Shown piece by piece: positions 41,892 through 51,009 of a stretch of DNA of 64,000 nt. Below the pieces are notes generated by a model. It had not been told where the DNA came from, ran no database searches, and worked only from the letters and a program-made list of their open reading frames with translations. How positions within the stretch are numbered: position 1 is the first letter of the stretch; every line of letters starts with the position of its first letter. The DNA comes from Chitinophagales bacterium (GTDB taxonomy: Bacteria > Bacteroidota > Bacteroidia > Chitinophagales > Saprospiraceae), in NCBI GenBank assembly GCA_017303875.1, contig JAFLBP010000015.1, positions 1 to 64,000 of the forward strand, written 5' to 3'. A program made the translations under genes and the position numbers.

Positions 41892-42971
41892 TCAGGGTTT
41901 GGGGGTGTTTTTTTTCTTCAAAAAAAACAGGTAAACCGGCAGGTGATCGCTATAACCATTGATAAAAATATCGCCAACAAAGGTTCGGAAGGGGTATCCG
42001 CGGAAGGCGCCTTCGGTTTGAAGCAACCAGGGCTGGCGATAAACCCGGGCTTTGTAGAGCTGCCAACCGCCTGCTTTTTTATTGACGCAGGCCTTTGAAA
42101 CGACTACCTGATCGAACAGGCTCCAGGCATCCCGATAGGCCATGGTGCCGTCGCCATTTTTGTACAGATCGTACATCGGGTTGTAGAATTCTGTTTTTCC
42201 GACTTTTTCTGTGTCGCCTTTGGCGCGCATCACTTCGGTGAGGCTTTTGTTGTTGGGGTCGTCATTCAGGTCGCCCATCATCAGGATTTTTGCATCGGGG
42301 TTCAGGGCCAGCAGGCTGTCGGCAATACCCCTGCAAACGCCTGCTGCGGCTGCGCGCATCCAGGCGCTGCCACTTTCGCCACCGCGTCGGGAAGGCCAGT
42401 GCCCCACCATGATATGAAGGGTTTCACCGCCGAAAGTACCGGTGACGTAGAGGATGTCGCGGGTAAAATCACGGTCTTTGGTTTTGGGATCTTCGAGCAT
42501 GACGGGCACCGGGCGGGCGCCGAGCAGGGTAAAGTATTTGGGTTGGTACAACAGGCCGCAGTCGATACCGCGCTCGTCGGGCGAATCAAAGTGAACGATC
42601 TGATAGCGCCGGGGAGCCAGTGCGGGCTGGGCACAGAGGTCTTCCAGTACTTTTCGGTTTTCAATTTCCGCCACACCGAGGATGGCAAGGCCGTCGGGGT
42701 TGAGTTCTGTGCCGAGGTCTTTAATGACTTTGGCCATATTGGCTTGTTTGGAAATATATTTTTCAGTATTCCACAACAATCGGCCCTGTGGCAGGAAGTC
42801 GGCATCATTGGTGGTTGGGGAGTCAATGGTATCGAACAGGTTTTCGAGGTTGTAAAAACCGATAGCGGCCACCTCGTATTCCGCATTGTTGTTGCTTTGC
42901 TGAGCAGTAAGCAGGGATGTTGTGCTGAGAACAAGCCCTGTCAGAAGGGCAAAAAGACGAAATTTAAACAT
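41892..42971 (-). CDS. Secreted endonuclease/exonuclease/phosphatase family protein
   Basis: The 359-residue protein has a signal peptide (about 1-24, LLTAQQ). The metal-dependent phosphoesterase fold is marked by FYNLENLFDT, GVAEIENR (metal-binding Glu), GLLYQPKYF, MVGHWPSR (His), MMGDLNDDPNN and YSDHLPVYLFF (catalytic Asp-His). It would cleave nucleic acids or another phosphodiester outside the cytoplasm. It is divergent from a TonB receptor gene that is followed by a DUF5689 lipoprotein; nucleases of this family recur next to such genes in Bacteroidota. The start at 42971 gives the signal peptide. Confidence 0.88.
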   Translation of the reverse strand: MFKFRLFALLTGLVLSTTSLLTAQQSNNNAEYEVAAIGFYNLENLFDTIDSPTTNDADFLPQGRLLWNTEKYISKQANMAKVIKDLGTELNPDGLAILGVAEIENRKVLEDLCAQPALAPRRYQIVHFDSPDERGIDCGLLYQPKYFTLLGARPVPVMLEDPKTKDRDFTRDILYVTGTFGGETLHIMVGHWPSRRGGESGSAWMRAAAAGVCRGIADSLLALNPDAKILMMGDLNDDPNNKSLTEVMRAKGDTEKVGKTEFYNPMYDLYKNGDGTMAYRDAWSLFDQVVVSKACVNKKAGGWQLYKARVYRQPWLLQTEGAFRGYPFRTFVGDIFINGYSDHLPVYLFFLKKKNTPKP

Positions 42972-43084
42972 TGAATTCGGGCTGAACTTTAAAAATTTAG
43001 GCAAAGGAACGCGTTTTTACCGCTATTCGTCCGCGCTTTGCAATAAATTAACACCAACGCGATGAGGAGCGTCTGTGCATTTTC

Positions 43085-43092
43085 TACCTTTG
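43085..43092 (+). promoter_or_regulatory. -7 element upstream of the TonB receptor gene
   Basis: TACCTTTG is an exact match and lies 39 bp before the ATG at 43132. The expected -33 TTTG is not seen. Confidence 0.4.
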
Positions 43093-43131
43093 AGCCTCTT
43101 TTCCAAATTTTTTTTGATTTATTCCAGTTGA

Positions 43132-45978
43132 ATGATTAGAAGACTGACCCTTTCACTGCTCTTCTCCTGCATTGCGCTCCTTGGTTTTGCACAAAAATCA
43201 GCCCTGCGCGGTGTCGTGAAAGACGCTGAAAATGACCAACCCATCCCCGATGCCGTTGTCACGGTGATCGGTTCCGGAAAAATCTACACCACTGACGCTT
43301 CCGGCGCCTTTTCCATCCCCGACAAACTGACCTGCGATAAATGTCAGCTCAGCATTTCCCATCCGGCGTATGGCCCACTTACTTACGACCTGGAAAGCGG
43401 CGATTTTTCCCTGAATGCCGCTGCTCCCAAGCCGATCGCCATTGCGCTGAACAAACTCCTTGTGAATGAGGACAAAATTCCGGCCGACATTCCAACCGTA
43501 ACGCTTGAAGAAGCGGACGCGGAAACGGAAGGTGGCGGCGATGTGGCCAACCTCTTGCATGCCTCGCGCGACGTGTTTCAAACCGTTGCCGGTTTTGGAT
43601 GGAGCGCTTTCCGCTTCCGCGAACGCGGCTACGAGGGCAACACATTTATGACCCTGCTCAATGGCGTACCCATCAATGATGTTGAAAGTGGCAACACGCC
43701 ATTTAATGAATTTGGCGGCCTGAACGATGTGCTGCGCAACCGCAACTCTTCCATCGGATTGGATGCTGCCGAACTGGCGTTCGGCGATTTGGGCGGCGTA
43801 ACCAGCATCGATACTCGTGCCAGCCAGCAGCGCAAACAAACGCGTGCCTCCTACGCCATCAGCAATCGCACCTACAACCACCGTGTGATGTTTACCACCA
43901 ATACCGGCCTCATGCCGGGCGGTTGGGCGGTATCCCTTTCCGGCAGCCATCGCTGGGCGCAGGAAGCTTATGTACCGGGTACCAATTTTCAGGGCACCTC
44001 TTACTTTCTGTCGGTGGATAAAAAATTCGGTGATCGCTTCGGCCTTAACCTCACCGTACTGGGTTCGCCGTTTAAACGCGGCCGCTCCGCCGATTCTTTC
44101 CAGGAAATGTACGACCTGGCCGGCACCAACTACTACAACCCGCTTTGGGGTTACTGGAACGGCGAAAAACGCAATGCCAGCACGGTTTCCAACAACCAGC
44201 CCATTGCCATCCTGCGTTTTGATGCCAACCTGACGGAGAAAACAAAATTGCTGCTTGCCGTTTACGGACAAACCGGCCGCAATACTTTCGGCGCCATGAA
44301 CTTCTTCAACGCCCGGAACCCGAACCCCGATTTCAACCGTCGCCTGCCCAGCAGCCTCGAAGATCCGCGCCTCGCTGAATTGCAGGCCCAAGCCCTGCGC
44401 GAAGACGAAAACTACCGCCAGATTAACTGGGCAGCCCTGTATCAGGACAATCAAAACAATGTAGCCAACATTAATAATGCCGATGGCGTTGCCGGTAATA
44501 CCGTACAGGGGCGTCTGGCCAAATACATTCTTGAAGACCGCCGCAGCGACAACAATGAAGCGGGTACCAACGTGGTGCTGAACCACCAGTTCAATAAGCG
44601 CTTCAAAGGTACTTTCGGCGCGTTTTACCAATATTACAGCAGCCGCAACTACAAAGTGGTGAATGATTTGCTCGGTTCTGATTTCTGGGCCGACTTCGAC
44701 TTCCTCGGCAACTTTGAAGACGACGGCTCCACCGCGCGCAACAGTGATATCCGCACACCGAACAACCTCATCCGGGAAGGCGAAACGTTTGGCTGGGATT
44801 ACAAGGAAGAATCCCGTCGCAGCAGCGCCTGGACGCAGTTTGAATACAACGCTTCGCGTTTTCAGTTTTTTGCAGCTGCGGAACTTGGTCGTACCACTTA
44901 CTGGCGCGATGGTTTGATGCAAAACGGTCGTTATCCGGAGAATTCTTTAGGCGAATCAGAAAAGCTGAATTTTACTCCATACAATATGAAGGGTGGGGTG
45001 ACCTGGAAAATGAATGGTCGTAATTATTTGTACGTCAATGGTTTGTACGGAAAACGTGCGCCGTTGATGTCGGATATTTATTTCCAGCCTACTTTCCGGG
45101 ATATCGCCGTTCCGGATGCTACCACTACCGGCGTTCAGAGTGTTGAGGGCGGTTATTTGCTGCGTGCACCGAATTTCAAAGCTCGTTTTACGGGTTATCT
45201 GACCGATTTCAGTGGCGAATATGAGCGTATTTTCCCGGGTTTGTGGACAGCCAATGAGGTATTGAGCGAAGTTGACTTCGGCAATCTGGGCAGCGGCGCC
45301 AATCAGGATCTGATTCTGGAGACGAATATCTTCCTTGGCGGAACCATTCTGAGCGGGGTTAATCGCCGCCATACCGGCATTGAAGCGGCGTTTGAGTACA
45401 AACCTGTTCCGAGCTGGGTGATTTCGGGCGCCACTTCAATTGGTAAATTTTATTACACTTCTCGTCCGAAAATGCTGCTTTCTTTGGATAATGGCATTCC
45501 GTTGCTCGATGCAGGTGAGGTTTACCAACTGAATTATTATGTGCCGCGTACGCCGCAAACAACGGGCGCGCTCAGCCTGAAATATGAAAGCCGCCGTTTC
45601 TGGTTTGCCTCCTTGAGCCTGAACTATGCCGATAATATGTGGTATGAGTTTGACCGTGCGCGTCGGACGGCGCGTTATGTAGGCGGTCTTGAAGAAGGTA
45701 CCGACATCTGGAACCTGATTCTCGATCAACAAAAAGCCAAATCTGCCTTCACCCTCGACTTCTTCGGCGGAAAATCCTGGCGTATCAAGACCAAGTACTT
45801 CCTGTACCTGAACGCCGGCGTGAACAATATTCTGAACAACCAGAATATTGTAATTTCGGGCCGCGACTCTTATCGCAATGCCTTCCGCCGCGATATTGCC
45901 GACGAGCGTTTTTACACCAATGAACTCACTTATGCGTTTGGCACCAACTACTTTATCAGTTTGGCCGTTCGCATGTAA
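43132..45978 (+). CDS. TonB-dependent outer-membrane receptor
   Basis: The protein has 948 residues with a signal peptide (about 1-20). A carboxypeptidase-regulatory-like domain (about 24-95, LRGVVKDAENDQPIPDAVV) precedes the plug (about 130-240, FRFRERGYEGNTFMTLLNGV) and a barrel ending in FGTNYFISLAVRM. It lacks the SusC signature, and no SusD follows, so it is an ordinary TonB receptor rather than a SusC. The neighbours are a DUF5689 lipoprotein 36 bp downstream and a divergent secreted nuclease/phosphatase. This suggests import of a nucleic-acid breakdown product or phosphorylated compound. The ligand is inferred only. Confidence 0.9.
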   Translation: MIRRLTLSLLFSCIALLGFAQKSALRGVVKDAENDQPIPDAVVTVIGSGKIYTTDASGAFSIPDKLTCDKCQLSISHPAYGPLTYDLESGDFSLNAAAPKPIAIALNKLLVNEDKIPADIPTVTLEEADAETEGGGDVANLLHASRDVFQTVAGFGWSAFRFRERGYEGNTFMTLLNGVPINDVESGNTPFNEFGGLNDVLRNRNSSIGLDAAELAFGDLGGVTSIDTRASQQRKQTRASYAISNRTYNHRVMFTTNTGLMPGGWAVSLSGSHRWAQEAYVPGTNFQGTSYFLSVDKKFGDRFGLNLTVLGSPFKRGRSADSFQEMYDLAGTNYYNPLWGYWNGEKRNASTVSNNQPIAILRFDANLTEKTKLLLAVYGQTGRNTFGAMNFFNARNPNPDFNRRLPSSLEDPRLAELQAQALREDENYRQINWAALYQDNQNNVANINNADGVAGNTVQGRLAKYILEDRRSDNNEAGTNVVLNHQFNKRFKGTFGAFYQYYSSRNYKVVNDLLGSDFWADFDFLGNFEDDGSTARNSDIRTPNNLIREGETFGWDYKEESRRSSAWTQFEYNASRFQFFAAAELGRTTYWRDGLMQNGRYPENSLGESEKLNFTPYNMKGGVTWKMNGRNYLYVNGLYGKRAPLMSDIYFQPTFRDIAVPDATTTGVQSVEGGYLLRAPNFKARFTGYLTDFSGEYERIFPGLWTANEVLSEVDFGNLGSGANQDLILETNIFLGGTILSGVNRRHTGIEAAFEYKPVPSWVISGATSIGKFYYTSRPKMLLSLDNGIPLLDAGEVYQLNYYVPRTPQTTGALSLKYESRRFWFASLSLNYADNMWYEFDRARRTARYVGGLEEGTDIWNLILDQQKAKSAFTLDFFGGKSWRIKTKYFLYLNAGVNNILNNQNIVISGRDSYRNAFRRDIADERFYTNELTYAFGTNYFISLAVRM

Positions 45979-46014
45979 TTCAAACCACTGACCATCATTT
46001 TTTCATTTCAGAAT

Positions 46015-47436
46015 ATGAAAATGCTTCGCAATTTTTCACTGCTCCTGAGCCTCCTTTCCCTGACCCTCTTGTGGTCTGCCTGTATTAAAACAGAATTCGA
46101 CGAACCGCCAGTAGGTGGCGTGGTTGTTGAACTGACTCCGAATAAAACCATCAAAGCGCTCAAAGCACTGCACCTTACGCCCGGTGGTTTTGACCGTATT
46201 ACCGACGACATTATCATCGGCGGAGAAGTTGTTATGGATGATCGCTCCGGCAACTACTACAAAACCATTGTTATTCAGGATGAAACCGGCGGTATTGAAG
46301 TGAAATTCAATGATGCCAGCCTGTACGGTTCTTATCCGGTTGGCCGTAAAATTTATATCCGTTGTCAGGACCTCCTGCTGACAGACTACAACGGCCTCAC
46401 GCAGCTTATCGGCAGCACGGTAGAGCAGGGCGGCGTTTTGGAAGACGTTGGTATCACAGAAGCGCAAGCGCGCCTGAAGGTAGTGGGCGGCGCTTACAGC
46501 ACAAGTCCTGTTGCGCCTAAAGTGGTAAATATCACCAGTATAAATGCAGATATGATCAGCACTTATATCCGCCTGGAGGATGTGCAATTCATCACCGCTG
46601 ATACTGGCAAGACTTGGGCGGATCCGGTCACACAATTTAGCCTCAACCGTACTATTGAAGATTGCGACAAACGCCAGCTTGTAATCCGAACAAGCGGTTT
46701 CGCAGATTTCGCAGGCCAGAAAACGCCTGGTAAAAATGGCGCTATCGAAGGTGTTTTGGGTGTTTTTGGCAGCACCTATCAGTTGTTTATCCGCAATGCC
46801 GATGCGGCTGCGGGTATGACTGCTGATCGCTGTGCAAGTACCGGTCAGGGTACGGTAGTTGATATCAGCTCCATTCGTGCAGGTTTCAGCGGCACAACTA
46901 CCGTTGTACCGAGCGGTAAAAAAATTCGCGGTATTGTAATTTCAGACCGTGCGGGCAATAATCTTAATAACCGCAATATTTACCTGCAAGACGGTACTGC
47001 CGGTATTGTGGTACGCTTCAGCGCTGCACACAGCTATAATTTGGGCGATGAAATTGAGGTGAATGTCAGCGGTCAGGAATTAAGTGAATTTAACGGGCTG
47101 ATGCAGGTAAACAACGTGCCTTTAGCGAACAGCCTTGGCCTGGCTGCCGGCAAATCGGTAACACCGCGTGTGGTAACCGTTGCGCAGTTGAATGCCAATT
47201 TCAATGCCTGGGAAAGCACGCTGGTACAGATTGAAAATGCGAGCATTACAGGTGGTACCACCCTTTCTGGCAGCCGAACCGTAAACGACGGTAGCGGTTC
47301 GATTACGATGTTTACCCAAACGACTGCAACGTTCTCCGGAAATCCGGTACCTGCAAATGCTGTGAAAGTAACGGCAATTGTCTCTGATTTCAACGGCAAG
47401 CAGATCATTTTACGCAACGCATCGGATATTCAATAA
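46015..47436 (+). CDS. DUF5689-domain lipoprotein
   Basis: The protein has 473 residues with a lipoprotein signal (lipobox LLWSACIK, Cys about 23). Two related beta-rich halves follow: about 35-260 (DDIIIGGEVVMDDRSGNYYK, DETGGIEVKFNDASLYGSYP) and about 280-470 (KKIRGIVISDRAGNNLNNRN, YLQDGTAGIVVRF). Both have the OB-fold-like pattern of DUF5689. In Bacteroidota the domain accompanies TonB receptors and extracellular nucleases. It is translated from the same transcript as the receptor (36-bp gap) and is probably its surface-exposed binding partner. Biochemical function is not known. Confidence 0.85.
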   Translation: MKMLRNFSLLLSLLSLTLLWSACIKTEFDEPPVGGVVVELTPNKTIKALKALHLTPGGFDRITDDIIIGGEVVMDDRSGNYYKTIVIQDETGGIEVKFNDASLYGSYPVGRKIYIRCQDLLLTDYNGLTQLIGSTVEQGGVLEDVGITEAQARLKVVGGAYSTSPVAPKVVNITSINADMISTYIRLEDVQFITADTGKTWADPVTQFSLNRTIEDCDKRQLVIRTSGFADFAGQKTPGKNGAIEGVLGVFGSTYQLFIRNADAAAGMTADRCASTGQGTVVDISSIRAGFSGTTTVVPSGKKIRGIVISDRAGNNLNNRNIYLQDGTAGIVVRFSAAHSYNLGDEIEVNVSGQELSEFNGLMQVNNVPLANSLGLAAGKSVTPRVVTVAQLNANFNAWESTLVQIENASITGGTTLSGSRTVNDGSGSITMFTQTTATFSGNPVPANAVKVTAIVSDFNGKQIILRNASDIQ

Positions 47437-47458
47437 GCTGTAATTGAAAAGAAACCGG

Positions 47459-47495
47459 CGCCCGCCTCTAAGCCTTTGTGCTTTGGAGGCGGGCG
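47459..47495 (+). terminator. Hairpin after the DUF5689 gene
   Basis: CGCCCGCCTC and GAGGCGGGCG form a perfect 10-bp GC stem. No T run follows. Confidence 0.5.
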
Positions 47496-47513
47496 TTGTG
47501 ATATAGGATACAG

Positions 47514-48098
47514 ATGAAAAAAATTGCAGTTTTTGCTTCAGGTTCGGGGAGTAATGCCCGGAAAATCATGGAATATTTTCAAGAACATCCGGGTATTCGG
47601 GTGGCATTGCTGGTATCCAACAAAGCAGATGCCGGCGCTTTGGAGATTGCCCGCAGTTTTGGTGTTCCGACGCATACGATTAATCGTAACAGTTTCTACC
47701 AGACTACGGAATTGCTGGAGGTGCTGCGCATGCATGACATACATTTTATTGCGTTGGCTGGTTTTTTGTGGTTGGTTCCGGCTTATTTGGTGCAGGCATA
47801 CCCGCAAAGGATCGTAAATATTCACCCTGCGCTGATTCCTAAATTTTGTGGAAAAGGTATGTTTGGCCATCATGTACATGAGGCCGTCAAAGCGGCCGGG
47901 GAAACCGAGAGCGGCATGACCATTCATTTTGTAAATGAGCACTACGACGAAGGTGATATAATATTGCAGGTCAGAACGCCCTTGTCGCCCGATGATGATG
48001 CGCACCGTATTGCGGCCAAAGTGCTTCAATTGGAACATGCGTATTTTGCCAAAACCATTGAACAGATTTTACAAAACAATCAGGATGCAGGAGCTTAA
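47514..48098 (+). CDS. purN: Phosphoribosylglycinamide formyltransferase
   Basis: The 194-residue enzyme transfers a formyl group from 10-formyltetrahydrofolate to GAR in purine synthesis (third step). Marks are VFASGSGSNARKIMEYF (phosphate loop), VNIHPALIPKF with the catalytic Asn and His, and NEHYDEGDIILQ with the catalytic Asp. The length is normal. The loop KFCGKGMFGHHVHEAV is the version seen in Bacteroidota. The end overlaps the following VOC gene by 14 bp, so the two are translationally coupled. Confidence 0.95.
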   Translation: MKKIAVFASGSGSNARKIMEYFQEHPGIRVALLVSNKADAGALEIARSFGVPTHTINRNSFYQTTELLEVLRMHDIHFIALAGFLWLVPAYLVQAYPQRIVNIHPALIPKFCGKGMFGHHVHEAVKAAGETESGMTIHFVNEHYDEGDIILQVRTPLSPDDDAHRIAAKVLQLEHAYFAKTIEQILQNNQDAGA

Positions 48099-48477
48099 GG
48101 CCATACATCATATTGCGATTATTTGCAGCGATTACGCGCGCTCCAAAGCCTTTTATACCGATATATTAGGTTTAAAAGTAGTTCGGGAAGTATGGCGTGC
48201 AGCGCGGCAATCCTGGAAACTTGATCTGGCCCTGGGCGATCATTACGTCATTGAATTATTTTCCTTTCCCGAGCCGCCGGCAAGGCCGAGTCGGCCCGAA
48301 GCAGCGGGTTTGCGGCATTTGGCGTTTGCGGTAAGTGATCTGGATGGGGTAGTGGCCCGGCTGGAGCATTTGCAGGTGCCGGTTGAACCTGTCCGCGTGG
48401 ATGAATTTACCGGAAAACGCTTTACGTTTATTGCCGACCCGGACGGCTTGCCACTTGAATTTTATGAAGCAGATTGA
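48085..48477 (+). CDS. VOC-family glyoxalase-like protein (GloA2/YaeR type)
   Basis: The 130-residue protein is a single vicinal-oxygen-chelate domain: IHHIAIICSDYARSKAFYTD with a metal His, ELFSFPEPPARPSRPEAAGL, LRHLAFAV with the second His, and DPDGLPLEFYE with the metal-binding Glu. The family includes glyoxalase I-like and epimerase-like enzymes; the YaeR subgroup has no proven substrate. The start at the ATG at 48085, inside the end of purN, is chosen because the domain begins there. Confidence 0.88.
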   Translation: MQELKAIHHIAIICSDYARSKAFYTDILGLKVVREVWRAARQSWKLDLALGDHYVIELFSFPEPPARPSRPEAAGLRHLAFAVSDLDGVVARLEHLQVPVEPVRVDEFTGKRFTFIADPDGLPLEFYEAD

Positions 48478-48518
48478 TTATGTCTGCGCTACAAAGCTGA
48501 ACGTCGTTTCAATTTTTT

Positions 48519-48549
48519 TTTGGCATTTCCTCAAAATTACATAACTTTG
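48519..48549 (+). promoter_or_regulatory. Promoter of the small antitoxin-like gene
   Basis: TTTG (48519-48522), 19 bp, then TAACTTTG (48542-48549) is a perfect match to the Bacteroidota vegetative consensus. The ATG lies 17 bp downstream. Confidence 0.65.
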
Positions 48550-48565
48550 TTCATCAATCGTTTTT

Positions 48566-48784
48566 ATGGGAGAACCTACTATGCCACTCAATCCTATGCA
48601 ACTTGAGATGTTGCAATTACTAAATAGAGAGCTATCAACTGAAGATATCTCAGCAATAAAACGTCTTATTGTTAAATATTTTTCGGAAAAAGCTATTGAA
48701 GCTGCTGATAAGTTTTGGGATGAAAATAATTTAACCGAAGAATATTTCCTGAATATACACGAGCGTACACCTTATCGAAGATAA
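48566..48784 (+). CDS. Small antitoxin-like protein
   Basis: The 72-residue acidic helical protein (MLQLLNRELSTEDISAIKRL, then YFSEKAIEAADKFWDENN and a short tail HERTPYRR) resembles the small antitoxin-like proteins that precede PIN-type toxins in Bacteroidota. I base this on general pattern only. No toxin gene follows: the next frame (48845) is a DUF5683 protein. It is either a solitary antitoxin or an unrelated small protein. The perfect promoter just upstream supports that it is a real gene. An alternative ATG lies at 48581. Confidence 0.6.
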   Translation: MGEPTMPLNPMQLEMLQLLNRELSTEDISAIKRLIVKYFSEKAIEAADKFWDENNLTEEYFLNIHERTPYRR

Positions 48785-48844
48785 GTAAAAAAGGTGTTAT
48801 TTGCTTGGAATTGAAGCATTCTCTAAAATGATCTAATCACTACC

Positions 48845-49537
48845 ATGAACTACAATTTGTTTTTTGCTTTCTTATTTTCTTTGTTTGCTCTAGTTTCTGA
48901 AGCCCAAACACCGGATACCCTGCGCTTGCCGAAACCTGTGGATTCGCTGGCACTGGCAACAGACAGCATGGCATCAGGCAAAACCAAAAGAAATACGCCC
49001 GCGCTGCGGTTTTTTAAAAAAAACTACCCCAATCCGCGTGCTGCGGCACTGCTGGGTGTATTTCCGGGAGGCGGGCAACTGTACAACAAACGCTGGTGGA
49101 AAGTACCACTCGTGTACGCGGGCATGGGTGTTGCCGGCTACTTTGTAGTGGATAATGGCAAAGAATACCGCGCTGCGCGCGACAATTACCGCTGGTTGGT
49201 GGATGGCGATACCCTCACCAATCCGGTCGGCAAATTTGCAGAAGCAGATGCGGCTCAACTGAAAGCCTATCGCGATGCCTATAGTCGTTATACAGAGCTT
49301 AGCTGGGTTGCTTTTTCACTAACTTATCTCCTCAGCATCACCGAAGCTTTTGTAGATGCGCACCTGACGCATTTCGATGTGAGTGAAGACCTTACGTTGC
49401 AAATCAGACCCATGGCGCCTTCAGCATACGGCAATGCCGGTATAGGCTTCGGGGTACAGTTTGACTTTGGCGGCAACAAAACCCAACGCAATTTTGTTAG
49501 AAGCGGAAAATCAGTACCTTTGACAGGACTGCCGTGA
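48845..49537 (+). CDS. DUF5683 membrane protein
   Basis: The 230-residue protein has a signal peptide (about 1-20, VSEAQ), a low-complexity linker, and the DUF5683 core with KKNYPNPRAAALLGVFPGGG and QLYNKRWWKVPLVYAG followed by hydrophobic helices (about 85-105, 150-170). The family is widespread in Bacteroidota, has no proven function and lies close to cell-envelope genes. Its stop is embedded in the start of the rhomboid gene (GTGA), so the two are translationally coupled. Confidence 0.82.
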   Translation: MNYNLFFAFLFSLFALVSEAQTPDTLRLPKPVDSLALATDSMASGKTKRNTPALRFFKKNYPNPRAAALLGVFPGGGQLYNKRWWKVPLVYAGMGVAGYFVVDNGKEYRAARDNYRWLVDGDTLTNPVGKFAEADAAQLKAYRDAYSRYTELSWVAFSLTYLLSITEAFVDAHLTHFDVSEDLTLQIRPMAPSAYGNAGIGFGVQFDFGGNKTQRNFVRSGKSVPLTGLP

Positions 49538-50328
49538 ATGAAATTGTCGACAACGAACGCGATGGCGCGCGCCTGACCCGCAGCCATTTTTTGCAAAGCC
49601 TGCCTTTCCCGCTGCTGCTGGGAATCCTGCTTGTTTTTGTACAAATCTTTCAGGACTATTCCGGGTTTGATCCTGGATACTATGGCATAATGCCCCGTCG
49701 GATGTGGGCCTTGCCCGGCGTGCTCACCGGTCCGCTGGTACACGAAAACTGGAACCACCTGTTTTCCAATTTTTTCCCCATCGTTACCGTCACTTTTACG
49801 CTCCTGTATTTTTACCGGCGCATTGCCATGCGTGTCTTTTGGGGCATCTATTTCAGCACCGGTGCGGCAGTATGGCTGCTTACATTCAGAGAAGATACTT
49901 CCCATATCGGTATTAGCGGCGTATTATACGGGCTGGTTTCTTTTATTTTCTGGGTGGGTGTTTTTCGGCGCAGCCTGCGCTCCATCATATTGGCAGCCAT
50001 TATTTCCATGTTGTACGGCAGTATGTTTGTCGGGATATTTCCGGATGAAAACCGGCCCAATATCTCTTGGGAGAGCCATGCCTGGGGTTTTGTGATGGGT
50101 ATTGTTTTTGCCCTCATTTTCCGTGCGACCCTTGAAGATGAAGAGCGTCATGAACAGCGCCTGGGCGCGATTTCGGAGCCGGATGAACCAGCCAAAGCCT
50201 TTTTGCCACAAGATATTTTTGAAAAAACCAAAACCCAACGCGCTCAGGAAGCTGCTGAAGAAGCGGCCAGGAGGGCAAGGGAGGAAGAAGGCGGCGAATG
50301 GCCAATGTGGTGGCGGAATTTCAGCTGA
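49534..50328 (+). CDS. Rhomboid-family intramembrane serine protease
   Basis: The protein has 264 residues with six hydrophobic helices between about 22 and 195. The rhomboid features are HENWNHLFSNFFP (helix 2), the catalytic Ser in HIGISGVLYGL and the catalytic His in SWESHAWGF. The cytoplasmic C-terminus (about 200-264) is charged and helical. It would cut single-pass membrane proteins within the bilayer. Translation begins at a GTG at 49534 overlapping the previous stop; there is no in-frame ATG before the conserved part. Substrates are unknown. Confidence 0.88.
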   Translation: MNEIVDNERDGARLTRSHFLQSLPFPLLLGILLVFVQIFQDYSGFDPGYYGIMPRRMWALPGVLTGPLVHENWNHLFSNFFPIVTVTFTLLYFYRRIAMRVFWGIYFSTGAAVWLLTFREDTSHIGISGVLYGLVSFIFWVGVFRRSLRSIILAAIISMLYGSMFVGIFPDENRPNISWESHAWGFVMGIVFALIFRATLEDEERHEQRLGAISEPDEPAKAFLPQDIFEKTKTQRAQEAAEEAARRAREEEGGEWPMWWRNFS

Positions 50329-50424
50329 GGCTGTACAGCTAAATAAAATGCATCAGCTACCCAACCACAGCGCCCGTGTCTGCTGTCTGTGTAAACAAAG
50401 ACTTTTACCGCGATGTACTGACTT

Positions 50425-51009
50425 ATGTTTTCATTTGGTAAACGCAAATATTCGGATGAAGATCTGGTGCAGGGATGCATACAGAACGATCGGAGCGCCC
50501 AGGAGGCGCTATATCGCCGTTATTTTGCGGAAATGCTGCGCATGTGTCTGCGCTACACCAAAGATGAAAACACAGCTACAGAAATCGTCAATAATGGTTT
50601 TTTAAGGGTTTTTAAAAAAATTTCCACGTTTGCTTTTAAGGGAAGTTTGGAAGGATGGGTACGGCGGCTGGTATATCACAGTATGGCCGATTATTATCGG
50701 GAAAATGCCCGGTACCATCATTTTCTGATCTTTGAAGAGCACGATGCCATTGAACCGGAACGCGGAAATGAAGGGTTTTATGAAGAAGATATTTTGAAAG
50801 CTGTCAGAACCCTTCCCCCTGTATCACAAGAAGTTTTTCGGCTGTACGCCATAGAAGGGTATAGTCATTTGGAAGTTGCACAACACCTCAACATGAGCGA
50901 AGGTACGTCCAAATGGCATCTCAGCACCGCCCGCCAGCGCTTGCGCGAATTGTTGAGCAGGCAGGCGGATCTGGAGCAGCGCCCTCCAAAAGTGAACAGT
51001 GCGCTATGA
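50425..51009 (+). CDS. ECF-type RNA polymerase sigma factor
   Basis: The 194-residue protein has region 2 at about 25-95 (LYRRYFAEMLRMCLRYTKDE, EIVNNGFLRVFKKI) and region 4 at about 130-180 (LPPVSQEVFRLYAIEGYSHL, VAQHLNMSEGTSKWHLS). It is the second ECF sigma factor of the window. Its stop overlaps the start of the following membrane/barrel protein by 4 bp, pointing to tight coupling with a regulator or partner. Confidence 0.9.
   Translation: MFSFGKRKYSDEDLVQGCIQNDRSAQEALYRRYFAEMLRMCLRYTKDENTATEIVNNGFLRVFKKISTFAFKGSLEGWVRRLVYHSMADYYRENARYHHFLIFEEHDAIEPERGNEGFYEEDILKAVRTLPPVSQEVFRLYAIEGYSHLEVAQHLNMSEGTSKWHLSTARQRLRELLSRQADLEQRPPKVNSAL

Noticed and set aside
43198..44922. Minus-strand frame of 574 codons inside the TonB receptor gene
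   Set aside because: It is a shadow of a clear receptor gene, caused by GC-biased third positions.
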